From: Dromiciops gliroides
Lineage: Eukaryota; Chordata; Mammalia; Microbiotheria; Microbiotheriidae
Length of the DNA: 64,000 bases
Direction: 5' to 3'
NCBI RefSeq assembly: GCF_019393635.1
Contig: NC_057862.1
Span: forward strand, 98,531,645 to 98,595,644
The notes beneath the pieces are model-generated. The model made no database searches. It was not told the DNA's origin and saw only the letters and a list, made by a program, of their open reading frames with translations. The position numbers and the translations under genes are program-made. Below are positions 22,444 through 34,317 of the stretch, one piece after another. The number at the start of each line of letters is the position of its first letter. Position 1 is the first letter of the stretch.

Positions 22444-23308
22444 AGTCTTCCATAAGGGAGGTCCACTCAATGCACTTAAAATTATTATATTTGAGGGGAT
22501 TATACATTGCACTCCCCTTTCCTTTATCCCTTTTAATATACTTATCTTCTTCCCAGACTCAGCTCAAGATAGGTAGAACATCTTATTTTTTCAGAATACC
22601 AGATAAATGAAATATGTATATATATCTCTTTATTTCAAAGTTCATGTATTAAAGCCCATCCACTTTACTCATAGGAAATACTATTTAGCTCTTATTTAAA
22701 AAAAACTAACTATTTACTTTTACTTTAGATAAAATTCTTGGGTGGGGGCAGGTTTGCATACTAAATCATTTTAGTTGGTTATCTTTTCTTGGCCATTGTG
22801 TCTTGTGTCCTTTGAGTCAGAGGCCAAGACATAATAACTTCCCATATCACATGCTTATAGTAGCTTCCAAAAGAAATGGGATACTGAGCCCAGTGCTGGA
22901 GAAAACAAGCTGAAAAGTCATGCAATCTGTTACAGAGTGAATTTATACCAAAGATTGATTATATTCAGATCAATTTTCTGTACCACTGGGTAAATAACTA
23001 TAGGCTTAGTAGAGAAGAAGGGCAAGATGCATTACTGAGGTGTGGAGCTTGAGATGAGAATAAAAATGATTACTTTTACATAATACTTATAAGAAAATAA
23101 AAATACTTGTAAGCTCAATACAGAAATTTAGGTGGTGTCTACCTAACACTGAAACAACTAGGAAATCCAGGCAATTCAGTTTTTAAAAGTTTCAAACCAT
23201 AATTTGGGTCTTGTGATGATAGACAACTTTTCACTTGGTGGTTCTGACAAGATCAAAAGTCCTACAAGTTGTATTTTTGACTGGAATAGAACTGATAGAA
23301 AGCATAAT

Positions 23309-23364
23309 ACTGGGTAAGATAATTATTATATATTACAACTGGGTAAGATTATTATATATTACAA
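23309..23364 (+). repeat. Two-copy tandem duplication
   Basis: Two units of 27-29 bp begin ACTGGGTAAGAT and end TATATATTACAA; the second lacks a few bases. Confidence 0.9.
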
Positions 23365-23375
23365 CCAATATTTTT

Positions 23376-23378
<3 letters not shown>

Positions 23379-23420
<42 letters not shown>
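23379..23420 (+). repeat. (AC)n microsatellite
   Basis: About 21 uninterrupted AC units. Confidence 0.97.
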
Positions 23421-23424
<4 letters not shown>

Positions 23425-25450
23425 TAAAATCCTAAGCTAGGCTTTGAAACAGGGCAAAACTTGATACTTTTGCAGATTTAGTTGAAACTTTGACTTTTTT
23501 ATGACTTTGAAGGATAGTTATAGAAAGTCAGATCCTATAAATAAAAATTGCCTAGCAGAGGTAATAGAGGATTTAGATTCTATCCTGTTGAGTAGAAGCT
23601 TCCCTGATTCTACTGACTCAGAACAATATAGGTATCTTGTGTAGGTCATCATTTTAGAGTTGCTGAATACATACCCAATTGTCCTTTTTGTCAGTAGTGA
23701 TAATTTCGGTGGAGTTGCTATCTTTCTGTATGTTTGTGGCTATAATGTTATCATCAATGAAGGTGCTCTCTCTGCCAGTACAGCAAGACTCATTACTGGC
23801 ATCTTGTTTGTTTGTTTTACAGGGCAAACATCCTCAACCTTTCCACCCCCTTCCCTTGAATTGGTGATTGCTTTACCTAACCTTATCAGGCAGGCATCAA
23901 CTGTGTTTCAATTGACTCTCTACTCTCTGACCATGCTGTAGTCAGTGCCACCAGGCTGTCTTGCCACCAATTTATTCTGGAAACATTCCCTCTCCAGTTT
24001 TGGAGGCATAATTCAATCAAATCTGCCATTGTTCCCGAAAGAACTGTGTTAGTCTGTTCCCCTACGGCCAAACTCACCATCTCAGTACATTTCTGAATCA
24101 AAATACTTTTTCCTGGGCTTTCACCTTTAGAATGTAAGTTCTTTTCTGATGATATCTTTGATGCTGGAGTGGTTTTTTTTTGCACGTTTAATCACTGGTA
24201 CTACCCCATTTATACCCACCACATATATCTCTGTTGCCCTGTGGATGACCCAACATTTTGTTTTTTTGGAGATTGTAGCAGTTTATGATTTACATCCCTT
24301 TGACATCACCTGTAGAATATCGATGGGTAGGAGAGTGACAACCAAATGACTTTAAGCTGAAATGATGGGTTTTACTTGTTTCGGGGAGAATCTAGGGATC
24401 TCACTTGATCCCCTTTCCTTCTGTGGGGATAGCTGAAATGAATGTGACTTTAATGCCATTGTATTGATATTGGTCAGAGAGCTCAGTGGTGTTGCTTTTT
24501 GATGTTGTGTATGACCTATGGATGAAATCCATCGAGGAGTTGTATAAGTTGTGTACAGGTTTATGGCTATTATTTATATAATAGTTTGGACAGCTCTAAG
24601 ATTTTAAGCCTAGACTGGGATTTGATACTGCTATGGTGTTAAACTAATCACTTTACTCTTCAGAGAGATCCTAGTTTTTCTATTCTGCTTGACTAGAATA
24701 GAATGGACAAAAATGATAGGTTTAAAATGAAAACTATTCAGTTGGATGCACTTGCACAATTTCCAGCAGGGGATACTTAGGAGTAACAAAGTGGAAGAAA
24801 CTAAAATCTGTTGGTCTGAGTCCTGCTTAGTCATTTATTTGAGAAACTACATTTTAAACCTGTTCTATGATGAGCAAATAGGGTTAACCTTACAAGTAAT
24901 ATTTCTGTCTTTCAATGTGTATTATTTCCTTCTTACCTTCCTATACAACACATTGCTGAGGAATTTACCTAGGAAATGTTCAAAACAGCAGTTTTTAAGA
25001 AAGTCACTCAAATATAAGTGTATAAAATCAATTAGAAAGCAAAGTAATCAAAATTAAAACACCAAATAGAATTAGAGGTCAATAATATGAGCCAGTATAT
25101 TTGAGATAGCAATACGGATTTATGTCCTAATCTTAATTACTATCTTTTGAGAGAAATTATTTGACCCCATTTTAATCCCTTTTAGAAATCTCTTAGGTAA
25201 ATACTATATGAAAGATCTTCATGTATTTTTGACATTTAGTGTTATTTTAGTGTTTTGATGGTTAATGATACATTTGGTGTAGTAGATGTAAGTACAAGCA
25301 AGGAATGTTTGTTGTTATATTACTAGAACAAAAACAGCTCATATAATTCATTAGCAAATTAGTTGATAAAGGATTTGGGGGAGTATGGAATTGAAGACTA
25401 TTTTGAAGATCATTTTAACAGAAAATTTTCTTAATCCAAATTTAATAGTT

Positions 25451-25497
25451 TAATGTTATTTTAATGCATGCATTATGAATAATGCATAATAACATTA
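25451..25497. repeat. Imperfect palindrome
   Basis: TAATGTTATT with an inner ATGCATGCATTAT is answered by AATGCATAATAACATTA, giving arms of roughly 20 bp. Could be a MITE remnant or chance in AT-rich DNA. Confidence 0.5.
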
Positions 25498-25879
25498 GTT
25501 CCTTTTTATAATTTCATGAAGAATTAAGAGCTATCCTGAAGTTGGGCTGCTCCAGGAAAGTAAGGGATATGTTATGCAAAGCCCAAATAGCTTGGTGTTT
25601 TGAAAACTTAATCGAAAGAGCATTAAATGAAAAAGCCATGAGAGGTAGAAAATTACCCCTGTATATCCAACAAAGAAGAATAGCAGTTCAAATTTATAGG
25701 AGATAAAAGACCAAGAAAGGATCCAATTGTTTTAGGTATCTGTATACAAATGCCCAGTTTAGACAAGAGGAAAACAAAGAGACAAGTTTCACCTTGTAGA
25801 CAACATTAAGACTTGATGGAATGAAGCCAATGACTAGGATATAGCTCTGGATAGTTATATGCTATTTAAAAGAAACAGC

Positions 25880-26463
25880 TGTAGGGACCAATTTTAATTG
25901 GGGAGTGTTAGCTAGGCGGCTCGCCGCAATATTAGGGCAAGAAAGGAGACTGACAGCCTTTCTCAAGACAGAGCAGGATTTATTTAATAAGAACGAACTT
26001 TAAAAAAACACAAACAGGATCAGTAGGATTAAGGGAAAGGAAATAAAATGGGGAAAGGGAAATAATACAACCTGAATCTGCCCAGGAATCAGCTGAGAAC
26101 ACACAACAGCATCCTGTCACCTTTTCAGCTTGAAGCTAGAATGGCGAAAAGCCTCCCTTCTTCCCAGCAGACCCCAGGCTGACCACACACAGCCTCAAGC
26201 CAATTGGCTGGCCGCTCTGACAGTCACATGACTGCCCTCACTGGGCTTCCAGTCATTATAATTTTGCCAGGCCCATGTAGGCGTCAGCAAGTGATGATGA
26301 CCTAAGGTGCCAGCGCCATGGTGACAGCTACAACCAGTGGGTGGAACACCATGCCTTTGCAGAGGCACTGCATCTGAGCCCCAGGCCAGTGCACATGCCC
26401 AGGGTTTTAAAAATTCTAGCCAAAAGATGGGGTCATCAAAACCTCAAATAACAATTCTTTACA
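25880..26463 (-). mobile_element. Solo LTR of an endogenous retrovirus
   Basis: About 584 bp bounded by TGTAGGG and CTTTACA (TG...CA) with near-matching 4-bp flanks CAGC/CAGT. Read on the minus strand it has an AATAAA about 100 nt before its end (25984-25979), where an LTR poly(A) signal should be, and a CCAAT-type box (plus GCCAATTGGC). No internal retroviral sequence adjoins. Confidence 0.65.
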
Positions 26464-26777
26464 CAGTATAAATTAAAAAGGGAATGAGGGTAGTATTATA
26501 CATTGAGAAGGCATACTCAACAGGAAAATAATTTAGGAACTTGCATAGGAAAGCAGGGTGGAGAACATTTAGGTGAAAGTCAATGCAAGGAGAAACAGAG
26601 GAAGTGATTTTGTAATTCTAAAATACTATAGGTTACTTGGACAGAGAGGGGAAATCAATGAAGAGCTTGGAAACAGATCATAAGTTTGGCATGATATTTT
26701 AGTAATGAGACATTTCAGATAGCCAGATATCTGCTGGAGATCCTTTATGCCAAAACCAGAGCAGCTGATAATTTCTT

Positions 26778-26940
26778 TTTTTTCTTTTTTTCTTTTTTTT
26801 TTTTTGCGGGGCAATTGGGGTTAAGTGACTTGCCCAGGGTCACACAGCTAGTAAGTATTAAGTGTCTGAGGTCGGATTTGAACTCAGGTACTCCTGAATC
26901 CAGGGCCGGTGCTCTATCCACTGCGCCATCTAGCTGCCCC
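26778..26940 (-). mobile_element. WSINE1 with perfect TSD (first of a pair)
   Basis: TSD AGCTGATAATTTCTT at 26763-26777 and 26941-26955. Long T-rich tail at the left and a near-consensus body. Confidence 0.95.
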
Positions 26941-26961
26941 AGCTGATAATTTCTTGACATG

Positions 26962-27111
26962 TTTTTTTTTTTTTTAAAGTGAGGAAATTGGGGTTAAGTG
27001 ACTTGCCCAGGGTCACACAGCTAGTAAGTGTTAAGGGTCTGAGACCGGATTTGAACTCAGGTACTCCTGACTCCAGGGCCGGTGCTCTATCCACTGCGTC
27101 ACCTAGCTGCC
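26962..27111 (-). mobile_element. WSINE1 subtype (second of a pair)
   Basis: TSD CTTGACATG at 26953-26961 and 27112-27120. The 3' part reads GAGGAAATTGGGGTTAAG on plus, unlike the GCGGGGCAAT form of its neighbour, so this is a different source subfamily. Confidence 0.92.
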
Positions 27112-27892
27112 CTTGACATGGTTTAATTATAATTTCATCCTTCAACAAAAGAAAAGACTATTCTGGAAAGGATTTTCATTAATGGAAAATAACTTCTTTT
27201 AGGTTAGAAATTATGGGAACCTTGGAGAAAAGTGATCATTCCAAGAGTTTCTGACATGAATGCTTGATTTTGAGAAAGCAGATTTCAAAGGGTTCAAAGG
27301 AAGCATAGGATTAAATGAACTAAAATCCTACAGGCCCCAAATTCATCTCAGGAGGGATGGATAGTCTCGAGAATGAAATTCTGACCATATAAACAGGAAA
27401 AAATATATGGGGAAGGAAAAGGAGTTTTCTGCAAAGACCAATGTGGATACATGCAAACAATTTGGGAATATAGGATCATAAATCATATAATAAGTCATGC
27501 ACAGAGACAATAATTGATCTTGTGGGAACTGATGAGATCACCAAGGAAGAGACTAGAGAAATAATAAGTCTAATATATTTTACAATGATAACTCCCTTTA
27601 AATATTTCAAGGCAATGATCCTGCCCCCTTCTCCCACCCTGAGTCTTTTTGTAATCTAGACATCCTCAAATACTTTATTCAGTTCATATAAAATGAACTC
27701 AAAGTCCTTCTCCATCCCAATTTCCTTTCTCTGGGTGCTTTCCAGAGATATATTCACCAGTAGTTGGGAAAAGAGGAAATACCAATAATCTCAATTGAGA
27801 ATTGTAAAACTTGCTTATTACAGGATTAATGATTTATGTTGGGGATTTCTAATCAAAATTCATAATTATATGAATCCAAAAAAGAGAAAAGG

Positions 27893-28130
27893 AGGTAGAG
27901 AGGTGGCTTAGTGGCTAGAGTGCTGGGCCTGGAGTCAGGGAAACCTGAGCTCAAGCCTGGCTTCAGACACTTAGCTGTGTGACCCTGGGCAAGTCACTTA
28001 ACCTCTGTTGGCCTTAATCTACTGGAAAAGGAAATGGCGAACCACTCCAGTATCTTTGCTAAGAAAACTCCATGGACAGTATGGTTCATGGGGGTCATGA
28101 AGAGTCGTACTGAACTGACAAAAAAAAGAA
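27893..28130 (+). mobile_element. MAR1-type SINE
   Basis: Head GAGGTGGCTTAGTGGCTAGA, core GTGTGACCCTGGGCAAGTCA, then GGAAATGGCGAACCACTCCA and GTCATGAAGAGTCGTACTGA, ending in an A-rich tail. Full length. Confidence 0.85.
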
Positions 28131-28139
28131 AAAGGAAAT

Positions 28140-29300
28140 GTTCTGCCAATTAAGTCATGACACCATTTCCTTGGGTGTGGTTCAGGACAAAATCAAATGA
28201 TAGTCTTTAGTCAGAGCCGGACTTTCTTCTCAACGGGGTTTTGGAAAGTCCCTCTTTTTCCCACTAGAATGGAAGAGAAGAAACATGACATGGAGGAAGA
28301 AGTTTTTTCTCTTAACATTCAAATGCTATTTATCCAAGGGAAAAAACAACACACATTAGGGATTTGATGGGGGTTACCTGAATCTTGATCAAAAGCTGCC
28401 TGGAGCTGCCTAGATTTCTAACTGGGTATCTTTTTGTTCTTTTTCTTGGCTAGTTCAATACTGCCTTCAATGCCCTGAGAAATTCAATTTAAACTGTGAC
28501 TGAAGTACTTATTTATTAGAGTAGGCCACGGGCTGAAATATGTGAAAACTAACATTTTTGTGAGATAGAAAAAAAGTGATTTACACATTGAATGTACCCA
28601 CCCCAACAAATACAGCAACAAAAATAGACATTTCTCTTCAGGGTCACCACTGGCTGCATTAATAGTCTTGAGGCCATTTTGGGCCTAGTATGAAGCAATG
28701 GAGAGGGTACAGCATATAGAAAACAAAACAAGCTTTTTGACCTTGCAGATTAATTCTCTCGGGGATTAGCCAGCTGGCAGCCTGCCTCAGAGTTGTAGTT
28801 ATGTCAAGAGCTGCCTAAGGCAGCACCCAAACTGGATTTCTAGACTGGAAATTGTGGGCACTCAAATATTAGACAACAAAATGAAAGGTTATAGGAGCTC
28901 CCCTCCTTTTCTCATGGTTCCCTGTATGGTACCAGTCTGTGGATAAAACAAGGAGCTTGCTCGTGGACATGTCATTCTAGAGAAGAAACGTATCAGTCTA
29001 TTCCACCAGGTAATTCTGGAGTATTGTGGAAACTGTCACATGACTTGGTTTTATATTGTGCTGTCAAAGATAATTCCCATCTTCTGACCCCTTGCCCTAT
29101 TCTCCTAATCTTATACCACAATCACTCTGACCATAGTTTTCAGTGCTAGACCATAATGCTGGAGATTATCTGTCAAATAAGTGAGGAAAAATTGCTTGTA
29201 GTTTGTAATATCATTTTAGCCTACATACCCTAGTTAATGTGTGTGAGTAGTCTGCAGAAGATAAGAGAGCCCTGCCAATTATTATGTATTTTATTATAAA
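28140..29300. other. Unclassified intergenic sequence
   Basis: No gene seen. Some parts may be old LTR or DNA-transposon sequence, but no diagnostic ends were found. Confidence 0.4.
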
Positions 29301-29314
29301 TTGTTGGACTTCAC

Positions 29315-29463
29315 TTTTTTTTGGGGGGGTGAGGCAATTGGGGTTAAGTGATTTGCCCAGAGTCACACAGCTAGTAATTGTCAAGTGTCTGAGGCTGAAT
29401 TTGAACTCAGGTCCTCCTGAATCCAGGGCAGATGCCTTATCCACTGCGCCACCTAGCTGCCCC
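29315..29463 (-). mobile_element. WSINE1 with TSD
   Basis: TSD TGGACTTCAC / TGGACTCCAC (29305-29314, 29464-29473, one mismatch). Confidence 0.92.
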
Positions 29464-29560
29464 TGGACTCCACATTCTTAAATAAGTTCACTAGTGTGAT
29501 CAGGTGAATTTAAGCCATTGCCATCATAATTAAAAAATATCTATTATCAACTGTGTATAC

Positions 29561-29646
29561 CAGAGGTGTTAAACTCGTGGTGGCCACAACACTCCTGGGC
29601 GCTGCCTGGATCTGATTAAAATGTAATGGGGAAACCTATATCAGAT
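29561..29646. repeat. hAT-type DNA transposon end
   Basis: CAGAGGTGTTAAACTCGTGG followed by a GGCC-like base context has the look of a Charlie-type hAT terminus. It is cut short where L1 sequence begins. Confidence 0.4.
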
Positions 29647-29770
29647 TGCTTGCTGTCTTGGTGAGGGGGAGTAAAGGGAGGGAGAAAAATTTGGAACTCA
29701 AAATCTTACAAAAATGGATGTTGAAAACTATCTTTACATGTAATTGGGGAAAAAAAATACTATTAAGTGA
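29647..29770 (+). mobile_element. 5'-truncated L1/HAL1 3' end
   Basis: ATTGCTTGCTGTCTTGGTGA, GAATTTGGAACTC-like text and ACATGTAATTGGGGAAAAAA correspond to the 3' end of the LINE seen in full at 50490-54284 (opposite strand). Confidence 0.7.
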
Positions 29771-30282
29771 ATAAAAAAGGAAAAAGAAGAAGGAAATGAC
29801 ATAAAGTTCCAGTCCAGCCCCTCATTGTAATATTCATTCTCTCATTGTTAGTCGATCAGAGTTGATTGCCACCTTGGGGAACACCTAATCTTCAAAGGGC
29901 ATTAAAAACTATGAACCTGCCATCATGATTATCTTTGGTCTAAGAGAAAGACAGACAAAAGGTTATCCTTTTATTAAAATACTGGCATTATTAATAAAAT
30001 GATTAAATGACCCAGAAAAATGGAATTGGGAAATGTTCAACAAAAGTAAACTATAACATAGATAACATTACATTTCAAAACTAAGTCAATATGAAGCCCA
30101 GAGGGTTCCTTATGTACAGATTAATGGTCCCCTGTTTCTGTTTGAGATTGACACCATTGGTATACACAATGCAGTTTTAATAATTTACCTGCAAGTTCTA
30201 TCAACAGTGGAAATTGTCAAATCATAGGTGTTTTATCTGGAATGTGTTGAGATGATCTAGTTAAGCTTCCCTCATTTATAGA

Positions 30283-30430
30283 TGAAGAGGCAAAAATGTG
30301 CCCACATACAAGTGCGTAAAATGTATATGCCCTGATCTGGAAAAGCACCATTAGGAATGTGGTGAATAGGGGCCTGAAAGCTAAAAATGTTGTGGTCATC
30401 AGAAGCATGCCAAAATAGCTCAAGGGAGAT
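30283..30430. repeat. Unassigned repeat, copy 1
   Basis: Matches 34493-34905 in AAAAATGTGC, TACAAGTGC, CTGATCTGGAA(A/G)AGCAC, GTGGTGAAT and CAGAAGCATGCCAAAATAG. Lacks the SINE that splits copy 2. Family not recognised. Confidence 0.65.
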
Positions 30431-31034
30431 GTTGGGACCTCAGCCAGTGACTTCTGACCTACAGACAAAGAAGAGACCCTGGGAACTGAAGGGTATGTTA
30501 TCATTTTTTTTAAGCAAAAAAAAAAATCTTTTGTTCTAGAGCCAATTATCTGTAACTAGAATAAGATATTAGAAAGAGGAAGTTTCAGGTGGTAAACAGT
30601 TTTGGAGAAAGGCTTTTTGCACACAAAAATGCCGTGGTTGTGTAAAACTGTCTTGGTTTGTAAGGAATACCTGTTTATTTCCAAAGTGTCTATCAAAGTG
30701 TCATAGAGGAACATGATGATTCTTTACAGTAAAATACCAATCTAATGGCCATAGCACTTAAAGACAGGGATAGTTACTGGACCTGTGCTTTCACTGATAG
30801 AGGGAACTCCCAGAAGAGGAAACACTCTCTACCAATGCAGATCAATATCTTCTTGGTGACTTATACTTCCAGAGAGTTGCCTAGAGGAGCACTGACAGTG
30901 ACTTCATGGGTTCACACAACCATTGAATAAATACTGTGATTATAATAACACTAAACAGGTGCATAGAAAGAAAAATTGTTTCTAACACTTATTGTGTCAT
31001 CCTTGGTTTAATGAGGAATATTTTTGAGATTTAG

Positions 31035-31205
31035 GTGGTGGTTGTTGTTGAGTTGTTTTAGTCATGTCTGACTCTTTGTGACCCATTTGGTATTTTCTTG
31101 GCAAAGATATTGAAATGCTTTGCCATTGCCTCCTCCAACTCATTTTACAGATGAGGAAACTGAGGCAAACAGGGTTAAACACATCTAGTAACTATTTGAG
31201 GCCCT
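31035..31205 (-). mobile_element. MAR1-type SINE, 5'-truncated
   Basis: GTTGTTGAGTTGTTTTAGTC, CATGTCTGACTCTTTGTGAC, CTTGGCAAAGATATTGAAAT and CAGATGAGGAAACTGAGGCA; the tRNA-like head is degraded. Confidence 0.8.
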
Positions 31206-31228
31206 TGAGATTAGGACTCCCTCTTTAA

Positions 31229-31556
31229 TGTGATGGGTAAAACTAAATGTGTGCGGTCACCTTACCTGTCCCCTGTGTGGGGAACGCTAACTAGGACAAC
31301 AGGTATTAAACATTTATTAAAATATATTAGAGGTTAACAAAGAGAGAACAAGTGTCTCTGAAAGAGCAGGAAGGAAAACCTAACTATCCTTCAGAAGTGA
31401 TCAGAAGAGGTTGAGCTGCCAACACCACAAGGTTCCATCCACCAACTCCCAAACCAACTGACAAAACCAACTGCCTTACACACTGCTTCAAGCTGATTGG
31501 TTGATGGTGGGCTCATGCTCACTCAGCAGGGGGCCCCTGATAATCATATTCTCACA
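31229..31556 (-). repeat. ERV 3' LTR
   Basis: Identical in length to the partner LTR, with six substitutions between them, all in the first ~105 bp by plus-strand order. Contains CCAAT-type ATTGGTTG (plus) and an AATAAA in minus sense near its end. Confidence 0.92.
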
Positions 31557-31599
31557 AAAATGCTCAGGGATATTGGGATCCCAGTTAGGGTCTTCTAAA

Positions 31600-32330
31600 G
31601 GCCATCAAATAGTAACTTTTCCTGATGTTTCTAAGGCGTTCACTGCAGCTAATATATCAGCTTTCCCCTGGGGATAATATCGTTTCCATGAGATCAGTAA
31701 CATCACACCAAGTGGGCCGATATCCTCTGAAAATTGCTCTAAACTGGCTGATAACTGTTGTGGGATCCTCATCAAATTTAGGAATATTTCGTTTCCATGA
31801 ACTCAAATCTTTTGGCTCAAAAGGTGTATATTGTCTGAGCTTTCCTACAGTACCCTTTCAGTCATGGGTGAAGATCTCTTGAAGGGAAAAATTTGGGGGC
31901 TTTCCTGTCTCCTCTAAAGGTGAATTTTCTGTAGAGGAAATAGAAATTGGGCTATTTGGCATTCTAGCCTGAGAAACACACTCAGTTTCAAGCTCAGGCA
32001 TGGATCCCCCTTCTCTTGTATTCCCTTCTATCAGTTTACTGCTCGCTTTACTCCAGACTTTCCAATAAAGTAAATGTTTAGGTGGCCAGTGGCATAGGAT
32101 TCCTTGAAAATGCCTCAATGTTTGGGGATTAAAAGACTCATGTTCAGGTCATTCTTCCTCTAATATGTTATGTCATATAAAACACAGTCTGATAAGATTT
32201 CCCTTGGTCATGTTTGATTTCACTGTAAGTTTTCCTTCATCCCAATCCATGAGTAGCTTTCCTAATGGGAAGTCCTGGGGTATGCTATTTCTAATCCTCT
32301 CCTTGATATTCAAAACATTCCTTACCACAA
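31600..32330 (-). pseudogene. ERV gag remnant (class I-like)
   Basis: Minus-strand frames carry a matrix-like stretch (PLGKLLMDWDE near 32260) and, further on, a capsid-like stretch with a PTW motif near 31700 in a context typical of gammaretrovirus-like capsids. At least one in-frame stop separates them near 31858 and another lies near 31660; the capsid is truncated before its C-terminal half. Not translatable as one protein. The class I assignment is by pattern and is moderate. Confidence 0.6.
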
Positions 32331-32551
32331 AACAAAGAAAGGTAAAAATAAAAATAAAACCAAAAATAGGAATAGAATAATCAAATTCAAACGGACCAAA
32401 TGTAAACATGATCTTAATCTCCACTTGTCTGATTAATCAGACTAAAGTACTTAGGAGGTAGAAGAAATCCATTTGAAAACTTAAATAGGAAAAAATTTCT
32501 TACCCAGTGTGAAGATCAGAAGATTGAGGGGTTCAACTCTCCTAGCTGGCT

Positions 32552-32879
32552 TGTGACAGGTAAAACTAAATGTGTGTGGTCACCTTACCTGTCCCCTGTG
32601 TAGGGAAAGCTAACTAGGACAACAGGTATTAAACATTTATTAAAATATATTAGAGGTTAGCAAAGAGAGAACAAGTGTCTCTGAAAGAGCAGGAAGGAAA
32701 ACCTAACTATCCTTCAGAAGTGATCAGAAGAGGTTGAGCTGCCAACACCACAAGGTTCCATCCACCAACTCCCAAACCAACTGACAAAACCAACTGCCTT
32801 ACACACTGCTTCAAGCTGATTGGTTGATGGTGGGCTCATGCTCACTCAGCAGGGGGCCCCTGATAATCATATTCTCACA
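32552..32879 (-). repeat. ERV 5' LTR
   Basis: Adjoins the gag leader on its minus-sense 3' side. A possible splice donor (CTGGGTAAG in sense) lies about 45 nt into the leader. Confidence 0.92.
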
Positions 32880-32883
32880 TTAA

Positions 32884-33765
32884 TAAGGGAAGTTGTCCTT
32901 AAAAAGATGGATCCCACTTCTCTTTCGGAAGGTATAAGCCTGTATTTACCTTCATCTGCTCTAGGAAGAAGGAGACTCTTGAAGTTTGAGAGCTCCAGCA
33001 GGTAAAATTATCCTCCCACAATCTGTCTTCACTTTGTTTTAGAGATACTGCCTACTTCCTCATTGAAAATCCCTATGGAGGGAGACCAAGAATCATAGTA
33101 ACTTCCAGGACTCCATAAGGAGCCTGTCAGAAGCTAAGCAAGCCAGAATGGGGTCATTGGCAGCTCTTGGTATCTAATGTGTGCGAGGGAATTTTTAAAA
33201 GAAATATGTAGACAAATTTTGAAATGTGTTCTTAAAGAGTCATTCCCAGCTTAATATCAAGTTGCATTTTAAACAATGCTTTGTGCTTTTTGCCTGGCAC
33301 TTTGAGGCTGTGTTCTTTGGCTTATTGGAATTAGAATTATGAGCAACGTGGAAACTTGCATTACCTATTTTTTTGAAATAAAGGAGTCAAATTCCATTCC
33401 TGTCTGTTTTAAACGTTAGAGCTACCGAGAGTGGTTTTCCTATAATTGTGAGTTATAATAGCTTTCGCCTACTTGGCTTCTGTAGATCATCTTGGCCTGA
33501 ACTAGGTACGGCTGAAAATATTTTTAGGCTCCTTCAGTTTTAATTTTTGAGAAGCATTTTAGAGTACAGGCTTGAAAATAATGATCATAAAATGCATCAT
33601 TAACAATATTTACTGAAAGACGGCAGTGTAGGTTGTGTTCCATTCCAGTTTTGAATGGCCATTTCTCCAATTCTCAAGTCACAATTATTGTTGTCTACTA
33701 AATGCCTAGCACTGTGCTAGAAAGTGACATGAGGGAAAGGCAGGAGAAATATAAAGTTTAACATA
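32884..33765. other. Unique intergenic sequence
   Basis: No transposon recognised. 33180-33640 looks like single-copy DNA of moderate complexity and might contain conserved non-coding sequence. No coding exon seen. Confidence 0.45.
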
Positions 33766-33781
33766 TTAGCCTGATAGACTT

Positions 33782-33935
33782 GTTTTGTTTTTTGTTTTTG
33801 TGGGACAATGAGGAGTTAAGTGACTATCCTAGGCTTACATAGCTAGTAAGTGTCAAGTGTCTGAGGTCAGATTTGAGCTCAGGTACTCCTGAATCCAGGG
33901 CTGGTGCTTTATCTACTGTGCCACCTAACTGCCCA
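33782..33935 (-). mobile_element. WSINE1, older copy with TSD
   Basis: TSD CCTGATAGACTT / CCTGATAAACTT (33770-33781, 33936-33947). Body more substituted than most copies. Confidence 0.9.
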
Positions 33936-34317
33936 CCTGATAAACTTCTAATGATATGCTCACATAGTTTAATAAAGCATGTGGAGAACAGTGACGTCTG
34001 TCTCCTCAGAATGTTTTTTAGGTGTGTGTAGTGGCCTGCAAATTCAAAACGAGTTCATAGTGTAATTTGGCAGTATAGAAAGCTTAGTTTGAACTTAAGA
34101 GGGGCAGGGATTGGAAGGGATCGTTTTTGTATTTTGTATGACCATATCTGGAAGTATTGTGTTCTGTCCTGGAAAACACAATGTGAACAAGGCATTGATG
34201 ATCTGGAGAGAGTCTAGAGGAAGATAATCAAGATGATGGGAGGTGCCAAGTTTATATTACATGAGAATCAGTTGGAGAAACTGAGTATCCTTAGCATGTT
34301 GAAGAGAAAGCCATTTA

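Larger units (their letters stand above)
22450..25879. other. Intergenic sequence with minor repeats
   Basis: Contains a short tandem duplication and an (AC)n run near 23.3-23.4 kb and a palindrome near 25.47 kb. The minus frame at 23886-24185 has no recognisable domain and is not called. No gene supported. Confidence 0.5.
31229..32879 (-). mobile_element. Small endogenous retrovirus with two LTRs
   Basis: Two 328-bp LTRs (TGTGA...TCACA) enclose about 1.0 kb. A 4-bp TTAA target duplication flanks the element (31225-31228 and 32880-32883). The sense strand is minus: the LTR poly(A) signal and gag-like frames both read that way, so the 5' LTR is at 32552-32879. Internal sequence covers a leader and part of gag only; no protease, polymerase or envelope is present. 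It is a deletion derivative that could only have moved with help from another element. No clear primer-binding site beginning TGG was found next to the 5' LTR. Confidence 0.9.

Noticed and set aside
31625-31882. 85-codon plus ORF within the ERV
   Set aside because: Antisense to the gag-like frame, so a shadow.
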